64,000 nucleotides of DNA from 40CM-4-68-19 sp036513415 (GCA_036513415.1 DATBZA010000087.1:17981-81980), one strand, 5' to 3'; positions 35,069-45,542 are shown, numbered from the stretch's first letter. Numbers and translations are program-made. The notes: a model not told the origin generated them from the letters alone.

Positions 35069-36351
35069 AACCGCTCGATCTGGAAGTCGTCGTCGGAGCC
35101 CGGGGCGGCGGGCTTGGCAGGCCCGGCCGCGGGCTTCGCCGCGCCTGACCCGCCCGGCTTGGCCCCGTTGCCCGGAGCGGGCCGGGCCGCGGGCGGCGGT
35201 CGCCCGGCGCCCTGCGTGCCTTGGGTCTTCTGGCCGTCGGTCTTCTGGCCCTCGAAGTCGTCCCAGGAGGTGTCGCTGGTGCCGCTGATGCCCGAGACGC
35301 GCAGCGCGAAGTCGTCGGGGTTCGAGCACTGCCGCAGCGCCTCCTCGTACGCGATCAGGTTCTGCTTGAAGAGGCCCATCAGCGATTGATCGAAAGTCTG
35401 CATCCCGTAGGTGATGAAGCTCTGCGAGATCGCCTGGGTGATCTCCTTGGTGCGATCCTTGTCCTCGATCATCTCGCGGATGCGGGAGTTGGCGACCAGC
35501 ACCTCGACCGCCGCGACGCGTCCCTTGCCGTCTGCGCGCGGCACCAGGCGCTGCGAGACCACGGCGCGCAACACCGAGCCCAGCTGCAAGCGGACCTGCT
35601 TCTGCTGGTGAGGAGGAAACGCCGAGACGATGCGCGCGATGGTCTCGGTGGCGTCGAGGGTGTGCAGGGTGGAGAGCACCAGGTGTCCGGTCTCCGCCGC
35701 GGTCAGCGCGGTCTCGATCGTCTCCAGGTCGCGCATTTCACCCACCAGGATCACGTCGGGGTCCTGGCGCAGCGCCGACTTGAGCGCTTGCGCGAAGGAG
35801 AGCGTGTCCACCCCGACCTCGCGCTGGTTGACGATGCTCCGCTTGTCGCGGACGAGGAACTCGATCGGGTCCTCGATCGTCATGATGTGGCAGGTCTCGC
35901 TCGAGTTGATGTGGTCGACCATCGCCGCGAGCGTGGTCGACTTGCCGGAGCCGGTGGTGCCGGTGACCAGGATCAGCCCGCGCTGCTCGCCGGCGACCTT
36001 CTCCAGGACCTTGGGCAAGAGGAGCTGATCGATGGTGGCGATCTTGAAGGGAATCACGCGAAGCACCATCCCGATGGTGCCGCGCTGCTGGAAGACGTTG
36101 ACGCGGAACCGGCCCAGGCCCGGGACGCCGTACGCGAGATCCAGCTCGTTCTGGGCCTTGAACTTCTCTTTCTGGTAGTCGTTCATGATCCCGAACGACA
36201 TCCGGGAGATCTCCTCCGGCGGCAGGCGGCGGGCGTCCTTGAGCGGGACCAGCGAGCCGTCGACCCGGAACATGGGAGGCAGGCCGGCCTTGAGGTGGAT
36301 GTCGGACGCTCCGCCCCGCAGCGCGACCTGCAGGATCTCGTTCAGTTCCAT
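35065..36351 (-). CDS. pilT: type IV pilus retraction ATPase PilT
   Basis: This 428-residue hexameric ATPase depolymerises pili for twitching and DNA uptake. It has the N-terminal GASDIHLKAGLPPMFRVDG, Walker A GTTGSGKST at 131-139, the Asp box VILVGEMRDLETIETALTAAETGHLVLSTLHT (with the Walker B Glu and His box) and the PilT-type AIRNLIRE-like region replaced by QTFDQSLMGLFKQNLIAYEEAL. The last 75 residues are a Gly/Ala/Pro-rich tail (KPGGSGAAKPAAGPAKPAAPG) that ordinary PilT lacks. The ATG at 36351 gives the standard N-terminus. Confidence 0.95.
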   Translation of the reverse strand: MELNEILQVALRGGASDIHLKAGLPPMFRVDGSLVPLKDARRLPPEEISRMSFGIMNDYQKEKFKAQNELDLAYGVPGLGRFRVNVFQQRGTIGMVLRVIPFKIATIDQLLLPKVLEKVAGEQRGLILVTGTTGSGKSTTLAAMVDHINSSETCHIMTIEDPIEFLVRDKRSIVNQREVGVDTLSFAQALKSALRQDPDVILVGEMRDLETIETALTAAETGHLVLSTLHTLDATETIARIVSAFPPHQQKQVRLQLGSVLRAVVSQRLVPRADGKGRVAAVEVLVANSRIREMIEDKDRTKEITQAISQSFITYGMQTFDQSLMGLFKQNLIAYEEALRQCSNPDDFALRVSGISGTSDTSWDDFEGQKTDGQKTQGTQGAGRPPPAARPAPGNGAKPGGSGAAKPAAGPAKPAAPGSDDDFQIERF

Positions 36352-36487
36352 CGCGCGACGGTAGCACGTGCAATCCGCCGCTCCCAATGAACGGCCCTGG
36401 TGGAAACTGTGCTCCGATGTGGGGGATCCGCACGAAGCAAAACGGCCCCGCCTGGGCTGGCAGGGACCGTCGAATGACCTCGCCCAA

Positions 36488-36524
36488 GCGTAGCCGCAGA
36501 GCCGCCTTCGGCGGCAGCGGCTAG
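36488..36524. repeat. REP-like palindrome, third copy
   Basis: These 37 bases match 35032-35068 with one mismatch, including the TAGCCGC/GCGGCTA outer arms and the GCCGCC-TTC-GGCGGC core. The rpsI stop codon lies inside it, exactly as the pilT stop lies inside the other copy. It may also act as a transcription-end or mRNA-stability hairpin. Confidence 0.8.
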
Positions 36525-36916
36525 CGCTTGGAGAACTGGAACCGCTTGCGCGCGCCGGGCCGGCCGTACTTCTTGCGCTCCACAGCGCGGGCGTCGCGCG
36601 TCAGGAACCCCGCCTTCTTCAGCGGCGGCCGGAACTCCGGGTTGAGCTTGGTCAGCGCGCGGCTGATCCCGTGCCGGATGGCGCCGGCTTGCCCGGAGAG
36701 GCCGCCGCCGCAGACGTTGATCGCGATGTCCACCTTGCCAAGCTGCTCGACGACCTCGAGCGGCTGCTTGAGGATCATCTTGCTGGTGTCGCGCCCGAAG
36801 TACTCGTCCAGCGTCCGGTCGTTGACGACGAAGTCGCCCGAGCCCGGCTTCATGCGCACCCGGGCGATCGACTCCTTGCGGCGCCCGGTGGCGGTAACGA
36901 TCAGTTCCTTGGCCAT
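36521..36916 (-). CDS. rpsI: 30S ribosomal protein S9
   Basis: This 131-residue protein begins KELIVTATGRRKESIARVRMKPGSGDFVVNDR and ends in the conserved KKYGRPGARKRFQFSKR tail that reaches the ribosomal P site. It follows rplM by 13 bases in the usual L13-S9 operon. Confidence 0.98.
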   Translation of the reverse strand: MAKELIVTATGRRKESIARVRMKPGSGDFVVNDRTLDEYFGRDTSKMILKQPLEVVEQLGKVDIAINVCGGGLSGQAGAIRHGISRALTKLNPEFRPPLKKAGFLTRDARAVERKKYGRPGARKRFQFSKR

Positions 36917-36929
36917 CGTTATCGGATCC

Positions 36930-37367
36930 TCATGCGTTCGCCGCTTCCATCGCGACGGGCTTCTGGGCGGCGTGCGGATGCGTGTCGCCGGCGTAGATCT
37001 TCAGCTTCTTCATCAGTGCGCGCCCCAGGACGGTGCGCGGCAGCATTCGCCGCACCGCGTCCTCGACGAGGCGGGTGGGCTTGCGCTGCACAGCCTGCTC
37101 CGCGCTGAACTCGACCAGGCCGCCCGGGTACATGGTGTGGTGGATGTACTTCTTGTCCTGCCACTTCTTGCCGGTCAGCCGGACCTTGTCCGCATTGATC
37201 ACCACTACGAAGTCGCCGCAGTCGGCGTGCGGGGTGAAGATAGGCTTGTGTTTGCCGCGCAGGACGCTGGCGATGGTGGTCGCGGCGCGCCCCAGCACCT
37301 TGTCCTTCACGTCGATGACCACCCAGTTGCGCTGGACGGTCCGCCTGCTTCCCATCACCGTCTTCAT
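36930..37367 (-). CDS. rplM: 50S ribosomal protein L13
   Basis: This 145-residue protein has NWVVIDVKDKVLGRAATTIASVLRGKHKPIFTPHADCGDFVVVINADKV and KVYAGDTHPHAAQKP-type ends (here KIYAGDTHPHAAQKP). It is the early assembly protein of the large subunit. The ATG at 37367 is chosen by family length; the open frame extends upstream through the leader. Promoter and hairpin lie in the 90 bases between it and the helicase gene. Confidence 0.98.
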   Translation of the reverse strand: MKTVMGSRRTVQRNWVVIDVKDKVLGRAATTIASVLRGKHKPIFTPHADCGDFVVVINADKVRLTGKKWQDKKYIHHTMYPGGLVEFSAEQAVQRKPTRLVEDAVRRMLPRTVLGRALMKKLKIYAGDTHPHAAQKPVAMEAANA

Positions 37368-37387
37368 CGAAGGGACTCCGAGAACAG

Positions 37388-37416
37388 AAAACCCCAGGCG
37401 GCAAGCCGCTGAGGGG
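37388..37416 (-). terminator. intrinsic terminator/attenuator in the rplM leader
   Basis: On the minus strand CCCC-TCA-GCGGC pairs with GCCGC-CT-GGGG and is followed by TTTTCTGTT. It lies after the helicase stop but also downstream of the rplM promoter, beginning at about the predicted start site. It can stop read-through from the helicase and could attenuate rplM-rpsI. Confidence 0.6.
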
Positions 37417-37422
37417 CGGCGG

Positions 37423-37451
37423 TAGATACGCGATCCCACAGGGAGTGTCAA
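37423..37451 (-). promoter_or_regulatory. promoter of rplM-rpsI
   Basis: Perfect -35 TTGACA (37451-37446), 17-base spacing, -10 TATCTA (37428-37423) on the minus strand. Expected initiation near 37416. It begins 7 bases after the helicase stop codon. Confidence 0.6.
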
Positions 37452-37457
37452 CAGATG

Positions 37458-39602
37458 CTACCGGGGCGCCCTTCCGGGGCGGGCGGGTGCCTGGCCGGCC
37501 GGCGCGGCGTCGCCGAGCAGCTCGCTCATCGAGTCGAAAAAGCTCCTCGCCTTGGCCTCCTGGACCGCCTTCGGCGCTGCCTGCCGCGGGCCGGAAAGAT
37601 CGATCGCGTCCACCAGCTCCGCTGGGATGTCGTCGAGGAAGCGGGACGGCGCTCGCGGGATCGGCTTCCCCCGCCTGACGCGCTCGACCGCGCGGGTGAG
37701 CACCAGCCGCTCTCGCGCGCGGGTCATCCCGACATAGCAGAGCCGGCGCTCCTCCTCGAGATTGAGCGCGCCCTCGGCCCGGGGGCCGGAGGCGGAATCG
37801 TCGAACCCGCGGCCTGAGTGCGGCAGCAGGCCCTCTTCCATCCCGCAGAGGAAGACGCAGCGCCATTCGAGGCCCTTGGCGGCGTGCAGCGTCATCAAGG
37901 TGGCCGAGTCGCCGTCTTCGCCGTCTGCTTCCTTCGAGTCCAGCGCGAGCCGGTTGAGGTAGCCCGGCAGCCCCTGCGCGAACGGCTCGTCATCGTCTTC
38001 CCCGGCCAGCCCGGAACGGGACAGCAGCCGCTCCGCCACTTTCTGCTCTTCCCTCTTCTCGTAGTCGATCAGCTGGCGGAGCAGCGACTCGATCGCCTCC
38101 ACCTTCCGTGCCTGCGCGGGCAGGCCCTGCGCGCCCCGGCGCGCTTCCTCGAAGAGACCCACTTCCCCGACCAGCTCGCGAGCCGCCTCGGAGAAGCCCT
38201 TTCCCGCGAGCTTCTCGCCGTATTTCCGCATCAGCGCCACGAAGGCCGCGATCCGCTCGGCTGCGTGAGCCAGCTCGGCGGGCGCGCTCGAGAAGACGTC
38301 CCACACCGTGCACTTGCGGGCCCGAGCCAGCTCCTGCGCGCGAGCGACGGTCTGGTCGCCGATTCCCCGCGCCGGAACGTTGACGATGCGCAGGAGCGCC
38401 ACCTCGTCCCGCGGATTGAGCGCGGCGCGCAGGTAGGCGATCAAATCCCGCACCTCCTTCCGATCGAACAGGGAAGTGCCCCCGACCACCCGGTAGCGCA
38501 CGCCGGCGAGACGCAGCGCCTCCTCCAAGGGCCGCGCCTGCGCGTTGGTCCGGTAGAGGATGGCGATCTCGCGCAGCGGAACCTTCTCCTCGTACGAGAC
38601 GCGGACGACCTCGTCCGCCACATACTTCGCTTCCGCCTCCTCCGAGGGCGCCGAGACCAGGCGGAGGTTGGGTCCCCGCCCGCGCTCGGTCCACAGCTTC
38701 TTCGGCTTGCGGCCCGGGTTCTTGCCGATCACCGCGTTGGCGGCGTCGAGGATGTTCCCGTTGCTGCGGTAGTTCTGCTCTAGAAACACCTCGCTGCAGC
38801 CGGGGAACTTCCGGTCGAATTCCAGGATGTGCCGCACCTGCGCTCCGCGCCAGGCATAGATGCTCTGGTCGTCGTCCCCGACCACGCAAAGATTGCGCCG
38901 TAGTCCGGCCAGCTGTTCGAGCAGCTCGAGCTGCGCGCCGTTGGTGTCCTGGTACTCGTCGACCAGGAGATACCGGTAGCGGGACTGGTACGTCTGCAAG
39001 ACTTCGGGATGCTCGGCGAAGAGCCGCAGTGGCAGGTTCAGCAGGTCGTCGAAGTCGACCGCTCCCATGGCGCGCAGGCCCAGCTCGTACCTGGGGAGCA
39101 GCTCGCCGGCGCAGAGCTCGTACTCGTCGTCGGGATGACCGGGCGCGCCGCCCGAGCGCAGGCGGGAGAGGATGGCGACCAGCCGCGCGACGTCGAAGCG
39201 CTTGTCGTCGACCTTCACCTCGCGCAGCAGCCGCTTCGCCAGGGCCGCCTGGTCTCCGGCGTCGATGACGGCGAACTTCGCGGGCAGCCCCAGCTTCTCG
39301 TGCTGCTCGCGCACGACTTTCAATCCGAAAGCGTGGAAGGTGCTCACCAGCACTCGCCGCGAGTCCTGGGTGCCGCCCGCCAGCCTGGCGATGCGGTCTT
39401 TCATCTCCGCAGCGGCCTTGTTGGTGAAGGTGACCGCGAGGATCGCGCGCGCCGGCACGCCTTGCTCGAGCAGATGGACCACCCGGTGCGCGATGACCCG
39501 CGTCTTGCCCGAGCCGGCGCCGGCCAGCACCAGCACCGGACCTTCGGTCCGCACGACCGCCTGCCTCTGCTGGGGATTGAGGAGCGAAAGGTCCAGCGCC
39601 AT
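37458..39602 (-). CDS. UvrD/Rep/PcrA-type DNA helicase
   Basis: This 714-residue superfamily 1A 3'-5' helicase acts in repair and replication restart. Visible motifs: Q motif LNPQQRQAV, Walker A AGAGSGKT (27-34), TFTNKAAAEMKDR (Ia), VDEYQDTN (II), VVGDDDQSIYAWRGA (III), LEQNYRSNGNIL (IV), TLMTLHAAKGLEW (V) and YVGMTRARERLVLT (VI). It is full length for the Rep/PcrA group; family alone does not tell Rep from PcrA. The ATG starts the Q-motif region directly. Confidence 0.95.
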   Translation of the reverse strand: MALDLSLLNPQQRQAVVRTEGPVLVLAGAGSGKTRVIAHRVVHLLEQGVPARAILAVTFTNKAAAEMKDRIARLAGGTQDSRRVLVSTFHAFGLKVVREQHEKLGLPAKFAVIDAGDQAALAKRLLREVKVDDKRFDVARLVAILSRLRSGGAPGHPDDEYELCAGELLPRYELGLRAMGAVDFDDLLNLPLRLFAEHPEVLQTYQSRYRYLLVDEYQDTNGAQLELLEQLAGLRRNLCVVGDDDQSIYAWRGAQVRHILEFDRKFPGCSEVFLEQNYRSNGNILDAANAVIGKNPGRKPKKLWTERGRGPNLRLVSAPSEEAEAKYVADEVVRVSYEEKVPLREIAILYRTNAQARPLEEALRLAGVRYRVVGGTSLFDRKEVRDLIAYLRAALNPRDEVALLRIVNVPARGIGDQTVARAQELARARKCTVWDVFSSAPAELAHAAERIAAFVALMRKYGEKLAGKGFSEAARELVGEVGLFEEARRGAQGLPAQARKVEAIESLLRQLIDYEKREEQKVAERLLSRSGLAGEDDDEPFAQGLPGYLNRLALDSKEADGEDGDSATLMTLHAAKGLEWRCVFLCGMEEGLLPHSGRGFDDSASGPRAEGALNLEEERRLCYVGMTRARERLVLTRAVERVRRGKPIPRAPSRFLDDIPAELVDAIDLSGPRQAAPKAVQEAKARSFFDSMSELLGDAAPAGQAPARPGRAPR

Positions 39603-39640
39603 GGACGCGGGGTAGCTACCGCGGAGCGGTCGCCCGAACC

Positions 39641-39949
39641 AGTCTTGATCTTGCGGCGGAAGCGTGCGTGGTCAGCTTTCCCTCGCGGGGGCAGACCACG
39701 GTGAACGTTCCGCTCAACGTCAGCTTCCTGCAGACGGGCGCGGCTGTGGCCCAGGCGATCCGCACCGGCGTGGCCGAAGTGAAGCTCGATGCGATCCTGA
39801 ACGCGGCGGGCGCTTCCCTTCCGGTGAAGGTGGCCAAGACGGTGGAGCCGCAGAGGGTCAGCGGTTCCGCTGGACCCTGGTCCTCAGGGCCGCGATCGCC
39901 GCGTCGAAGCGCTCGCGCAGCCAGGCCGAAGCCCGCCGCGCCCAGGTGA
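39641..39949 (+). pseudogene. remnant of a LEA14/WHy-type protein (C-terminal part)
   Basis: A frame on the plus strand reads SLDLAAEACVVSFPSRGQTT, VNVPLNVSFLQTGAAVAQAIRTG and AEVKLDAILNAAGASLPVKVAKTVEP. This resembles the second half of LEA type 2 (WHy) domains, beta-sandwich proteins often exported as lipoproteins. The N-terminal half is absent, no ribosome binding site or start precedes it, and the frame then runs into antisense of the next gene. It is most likely a decayed fragment. Confidence 0.4.
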
Positions 39950-40106
39950 ACTGCGTGCCGAGCAAGGCCAGGCCGGCGATGATCAGCGGCACTCCCGGTC
40001 CGGGCAGCACCAACAGCGCGATGCCCCCCAGGAACAGGATCGATCCAGCCAAGAGGATGCCGATGCGCCGCGCGCTTGCCACGAGAGCTTGCACGCCGGA
40101 CATCAT
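39858..40106 (-). CDS. PGPGW-family transmembrane protein
   Basis: A small membrane protein of about 82 residues with ARRIGILLAGSILFLGGIALLVLPGPGVPLIIAGLALLGTQF. Two hydrophobic helices are separated by the P-G-P-G motif that names the PGPGW family (function unknown). A basic, helical C-terminus follows (ARRASAWLRERFDAAIAALRTR). The ATG at 40106 is preferred; an ATG at 40154 would add 16 polar residues. Confidence 0.72.
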   Translation of the reverse strand: MMSGVQALVASARRIGILLAGSILFLGGIALLVLPGPGVPLIIAGLALLGTQFTWARRASAWLRERFDAAIAALRTRVQRNR

Positions 40107-40212
40107 AAGAAGTCCGTCCGACTCGGCCACCGAGATCGCCTGAACGCATTTCACAACCGGAACTGCCGAACGATCTCGCTCAAATAGCCCCTGAGACCTT
40201 CGGTCGCCGGGG

Positions 40213-41616
<1,404 letters not shown>

Positions 41617-41656
41617 CCCCCGCCAGTGTAACCCTGTGATGCGGTAGAGTCGCGCC

Positions 41657-42502
41657 GTGGCCACGGTCGGACTGATCCCACGCCTCGCCAGCGACGCGGC
41701 CGCCGAGCTCGCCCGGGAGATGGTCCGATGGCTGGCAGGGCACGGGCACCAGGCGCTGGTGGAGGCGGAAGCAGCCGTCGCCGGGGTGCCATCCGCGCCG
41801 GGGAAAGACATCGCCGCGCGCGCCGATCTGCTGGTGGTGCTCGGGGGCGACGGCACCCTGATCCACGCCGCCTCCCTCTGCAATCGCTGCGAAGTCCCGA
41901 TCCTGGGCGTGAACATGGGCACGCTCGGTTTCCTCACCGAGGTGCCGCGGGAACGCGCCATCCCCATGCTGGAGAGGGCGCTGCGGGGTGAGCTCCCGAT
42001 GTCGCGCCGGCTGATGCTGGACGTCGAGGTGCGTCTCCGCGCTCAGGTGCGGCTCACCGGGTCGGTGCTCAACGACGCGGTGGTATCGAAGAACGCTCTC
42101 AGCCGGCTGGCGAGGCTGGAAGTGACGATCGACGCGCGGCCGGCCACGACGTACGAGGTGGACGGGCTGATCGTGGCCACTCCGACCGGATCGACCGCGT
42201 ACTCGCTGTCGGCCGCGGGGCCGATCGTCATTCCGACGCTCGACGCGGTGCTGCTGACGCCGATCTGCCCGCACGCGCTGACGCAGCGGCCGGTGGTGCT
42301 CCCGCCGTCTTCGGTCGTGCAAGTGCGGGTGGCGAGTCCCGGCGAAATGTTCGTGACGCTGGACGGGACCCTCGGGCGGCCGCTCGAGCTCGGCGAGGAA
42401 GTCTGGATCCAGCAGGCGAAGCACCGCACGATCATCCTGCGCAACCCCGAGCTCGATCACTTCACCATCCTGCGGGAGAAGCTAGGTTGGGGGACGCGGT
42501 GA
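41657..42502 (+). CDS. nadK: NAD kinase
   Basis: This 281-residue enzyme makes NADP from NAD. It has LLVVLGGDGTLIHAASL with the catalytic GGDGT, then NMGTLGFLTEV, NDAVVSKNALSRLARLEV and DGLIVATPTGSTAYSLSAAGPIV, all diagnostic. The start is a GTG at 41657 with only a weak ribosome binding site. It is divergent from rarA, sharing a 40-base promoter gap, and is followed by a convergent PilZ-like gene. Confidence 0.96.
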   Translation: MATVGLIPRLASDAAAELAREMVRWLAGHGHQALVEAEAAVAGVPSAPGKDIAARADLLVVLGGDGTLIHAASLCNRCEVPILGVNMGTLGFLTEVPRERAIPMLERALRGELPMSRRLMLDVEVRLRAQVRLTGSVLNDAVVSKNALSRLARLEVTIDARPATTYEVDGLIVATPTGSTAYSLSAAGPIVIPTLDAVLLTPICPHALTQRPVVLPPSSVVQVRVASPGEMFVTLDGTLGRPLELGEEVWIQQAKHRTIILRNPELDHFTILREKLGWGTR

Positions 42503-42569
42503 TCCTCCCCTCGAACGGGGTGCCAGGGTCCCGCAGAGGGCCCCGGGGCGGGGGAAGATAGTCCTCGCC

Positions 42570-43031
42570 TCAACCGCCTTCCAGCAGCGCCTTCACCGCC
42601 AGGCCTTCCAGCAGCTCGCGGTCGTTCTGATACAGATCGACGAAGGCCACGCCCAGCTCTCCGGGGCGGCTCCAGATCACCTGAGCCTGCACCAGCAGAG
42701 GGACCTTGCGCTGCGGCACTCGGATGGAGAGGTCGACCTGCGTTCCCGCGGGGATCAACTCGGCGATCCGAATCGAGAGCCCGCCCGCGCTGACGGTGCT
42801 GGTCGCGAGCGAGGCCATCTCCTCCGGCGCGAGGATGTCCACCTCCAGCTCGGCCGGGCCGCGCAGGTCCTGGCGCCGCTCGGCCATGCCGCCTTCCGAC
42901 TGGATGGTTCCGAGGAGCTGCCGCACCAGCTCGCGCCAGCGGGGGCGCTGGCTGTCGGACAGGAGATTTGCGGTCGCTCGGTTCGCGAGGTCGAGGATCT
43001 CGTCGTGGCGCGGATCGCCGGGCTTGAACAT
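42570..43031 (-). CDS. PilZ-like domain protein
   Basis: A 153-residue protein with an N-terminal helical part (DEILDLANRATANLLSDSQRPRWRELVRQLL) and a C-terminal beta barrel. The barrel (MAERRQDLRGPAELEVDILAP, STVSAGGLSIRIAELIPAGTQVDLSIRVP, VIWSRPGELGVAFVDL) fits the PilZ fold with a D/NxSxxG-like turn (TVSAGGL). The canonical RxxxR c-di-GMP motif is only approximate (ERRQDLR), so ligand binding is uncertain. Start at the ATG at 43031; divergent from recN. Confidence 0.75.
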   Translation of the reverse strand: MFKPGDPRHDEILDLANRATANLLSDSQRPRWRELVRQLLGTIQSEGGMAERRQDLRGPAELEVDILAPEEMASLATSTVSAGGLSIRIAELIPAGTQVDLSIRVPQRKVPLLVQAQVIWSRPGELGVAFVDLYQNDRELLEGLAVKALLEGG

Positions 43032-43080
43032 CGCGCGAAGCGTACCACCGTTGTCGGACCCGTCTGCTATTTTGCCGGCC

Positions 43081-44769
43081 ATGCTGGAGCTTCTGCGGGT
43101 GCGGGCGTTCGCCATCATCGAGGAGCTGGAGGTGCACTTCGCCGCCGGCTTCAACGTGCTGACCGGTGAGACGGGCGCGGGGAAGAGCATCCTGGTCGAT
43201 GCGCTGCACCTGGTACTCGGGGGGCGGGCCCAGGCGGACTCCGTGCGCACCGGGGCCGAGGAGGCCGAGGTGCAGGCGCTGTTCCGCCCGCGCGACCCCG
43301 GGGAGTGCGACGCGCGCCTTTCTGGCCTGGGCCTGCCCGCGGCGGGCGCGGAGCTGGTGGTCCGCCGCACCGTCCAACGCGAAGGCCGGAGCCGCGCCTG
43401 GGTGAACGGCGCGCTGGCAACCGCGGCGCAGCTCCAGGCCGCCACCCGGGGCCTGCTCGACATCTCGGGTCAGCACGAGCACGTCGGCCTGCTGGACGCC
43501 GCGCTGCACCTCGATCTCCTCGATGCGCACGCGCAGCTCGGCGATCCGCGGGCGAGATTCGGGCAGGCGTTCTCCGCGCTGGCGGAGGCGGAGAAAGCGC
43601 GCGCGCAGCTCGATTCGGACGAGTCGCAGCGGGCCCAGCGCGCCGACTGGTTGAAATTCCAGCTCGACGAGCTGGAGAAGACCGCGCCGGAGCCGGGCGA
43701 GGACGACCGGCTGTCGCAGGAGCGGCGCGTGCTCGCGGCGGCCGAGAAGTTGCGGGCAGGCGCGGAGGAGGCGGAGGCAGTGCTGGCCGAGGCGCAGCCC
43801 GCGAGGGCAGCGAAGCGGCTGGAGGAGATGGCCACCATCGATCCGGCGCTGCAGAAGCTTGCCCAGGCGGTCCGCGGCGCGGTGGCGGAATTGGACGAGG
43901 CGGCCCGCGAGCTGTCGCGCTATGCGGCGCGCGCCGGAGGCGACCCGCAGCGCCTCGAGGAGCTCGACGAGCGCATCGAGATCCTGCGGCGCCTGTCTCG
44001 CAAGCACGGCGGGACTCTCGCGAGCGCGCTGCAGCGGCGGGACCAGATGAGGGCAGAGCTGGCCTCTCTCGAGAACCACGACGAGGAGCTGGCGAGGCGG
44101 GAGGCGGAGGTGGGGCGGCTGGCGGCCATCGCCCGGGGGATGGCGGAAGAATTGTCGGGGAAGCGGCGGGCCGCGGCGGGCGCCTTCAGCAAGGCCGTCG
44201 CGCAGGAGCTTTCTGCCCTGGGCATGGCGCGCAGCGAGATCTCGGTGCGCTTCAACCCGGTCAGCGAGGGTGCCGTGGCCGGAATGGGGCCGCGCGGGCT
44301 GGAAACGGCGGAGCTGCTGCTGAGCCCGAACCCCGGCGAGGAGCTGCGGCCGCTCTCCCGGATCGCATCGGGCGGCGAGCTGTCGCGGGTGCTCCTCGCG
44401 GTCAAGCGCGTTCTGGCCGAGTCGGACCCGGTGGACGCCTATCTCTTCGACGAGGTGGACGCCGGCATCGGCGGCGTCACGGCGGATGCGGTGGGGCGCG
44501 CGCTCGCCGCCGTCGGCCGCCGCAGGCAGGTCATCTGCATCACGCACCTGCCCCAGATCGCCGTCTTCGCGGGCAAACACCTCACGGTGGAGAAGCAGGT
44601 GGTGAAAGGACGCACCCACAGCCGGGTCGCGCCGGTGGATGGGCAGGACCGCGTCCGCGAGCTCGCCAGGCTGCTCTCGGGCAAGCCCACCGACGTGGCG
44701 CTGGAGCACGCCCGCGAGCTGCTGGCCGCGGCCCAAACGCCCGACCAGCGCAAGCGGAAGGCGGTGTAA
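43081..44769 (+). CDS. recN: DNA repair protein RecN
   Basis: This 562-residue SMC-like ATPase acts in double-strand break repair. N-terminal Walker A GETGAGKS lies at 29-36 within FNVLTGETGAGKSILVDALHLVLGGRA. Two long coiled-coil arms (about 165-240 and 255-375) flank a hinge. The C-terminal ABC signature SGGELSRVLLAVK, Walker B YLFDEVDAGIGG and the LPQIAVFAGKHLTVEK segment complete the head. It begins with ATG at 43081 and is followed after 11 bases by the phosphatase gene. Confidence 0.96.
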   Translation: MLELLRVRAFAIIEELEVHFAAGFNVLTGETGAGKSILVDALHLVLGGRAQADSVRTGAEEAEVQALFRPRDPGECDARLSGLGLPAAGAELVVRRTVQREGRSRAWVNGALATAAQLQAATRGLLDISGQHEHVGLLDAALHLDLLDAHAQLGDPRARFGQAFSALAEAEKARAQLDSDESQRAQRADWLKFQLDELEKTAPEPGEDDRLSQERRVLAAAEKLRAGAEEAEAVLAEAQPARAAKRLEEMATIDPALQKLAQAVRGAVAELDEAARELSRYAARAGGDPQRLEELDERIEILRRLSRKHGGTLASALQRRDQMRAELASLENHDEELARREAEVGRLAAIARGMAEELSGKRRAAAGAFSKAVAQELSALGMARSEISVRFNPVSEGAVAGMGPRGLETAELLLSPNPGEELRPLSRIASGGELSRVLLAVKRVLAESDPVDAYLFDEVDAGIGGVTADAVGRALAAVGRRRQVICITHLPQIAVFAGKHLTVEKQVVKGRTHSRVAPVDGQDRVRELARLLSGKPTDVALEHARELLAAAQTPDQRKRKAV

Positions 44770-44780
44770 GATTGGCCGAA

Positions 44781-45542
44781 ATGTCGAAGTACCGCAGCGC
44801 CGCGCGCACCGACGTCGGAATGAAGCGCGAGCACAATGAGGACAGCTTCCTCGTCAACGAGGATCTGGGCCTCTTCGTGGTGTGCGACGGGATGGGTGGC
44901 CACGCGGGTGGCGAGACCGCCAGCCGCCTGGCCGTGCAGACCATCGAAAAAGAGCTGATCTCCGCGAAGTTGCGCGTGGACGACCCGTTCGGCGCCCAGG
45001 TGGCGCTGCCCGAGTCCCCCCTGGCAGGCGCGCTCCGGGAGGCGGTCGAGGGCGCCTGCGCGGCCGTCTTCCGCACCAGCCGCGCCAATCAGGACCTGGC
45101 CGGGATGGGCACCACCTGCATCTCGCTCCTCGTTCACGCCGACCACGCCATCGTGGGACACGTCGGGGACAGCCGCGCCTATCTCGTGCGCGACGGCCAG
45201 GTCTGGCAGCTCTCCGAAGACCACTCGCTGGTGAACGAGCAGGTCCGGGCCGGCCTCCTGACGGACGACGAGGCAAAGCACAGCCGGCTCAAGAACATCA
45301 TTACACGCTCGGTCGGGTTCGAGGAGGACGTCCTGGTGGACGTGATCGGGGTCGAGACGCGCGCCGGCGACAGGTTCCTCCTCTGCTCCGACGGCCTGTC
45401 CAACCTGATCGAGAACGACGAGATCCGGGACGCGCTCGTCGAGACGGACCTGGCCAAGGTACCGGAAATACTGATCCAGCTGGCGAATTCCCGCGGCGGG
45501 GACGACAACATCACCGTGATTGCGGTGCAGCGCGTCGAATAG
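44781..45542 (+). CDS. PP2C-family serine/threonine phosphatase
   Basis: This 253-residue metal-dependent phosphatase reverses Ser/Thr kinase signalling. PP2C motifs are in order: ARTDVGMKREHNEDSFL, VVCDGMGGHAGGE (metal-binding Asp and Gly-Gly), GHVGDSRAYLVRDG, LCSDGLSNLI and RGGDDNITVIAV. No membrane segment is seen, so it is cytosolic. Its partner kinase is not in the window; the FHA protein at 31835 could share the pathway. A TTG 9 bases upstream is an alternative start. Confidence 0.94.
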   Translation: MSKYRSAARTDVGMKREHNEDSFLVNEDLGLFVVCDGMGGHAGGETASRLAVQTIEKELISAKLRVDDPFGAQVALPESPLAGALREAVEGACAAVFRTSRANQDLAGMGTTCISLLVHADHAIVGHVGDSRAYLVRDGQVWQLSEDHSLVNEQVRAGLLTDDEAKHSRLKNIITRSVGFEEDVLVDVIGVETRAGDRFLLCSDGLSNLIENDEIRDALVETDLAKVPEILIQLANSRGGDDNITVIAVQRVE

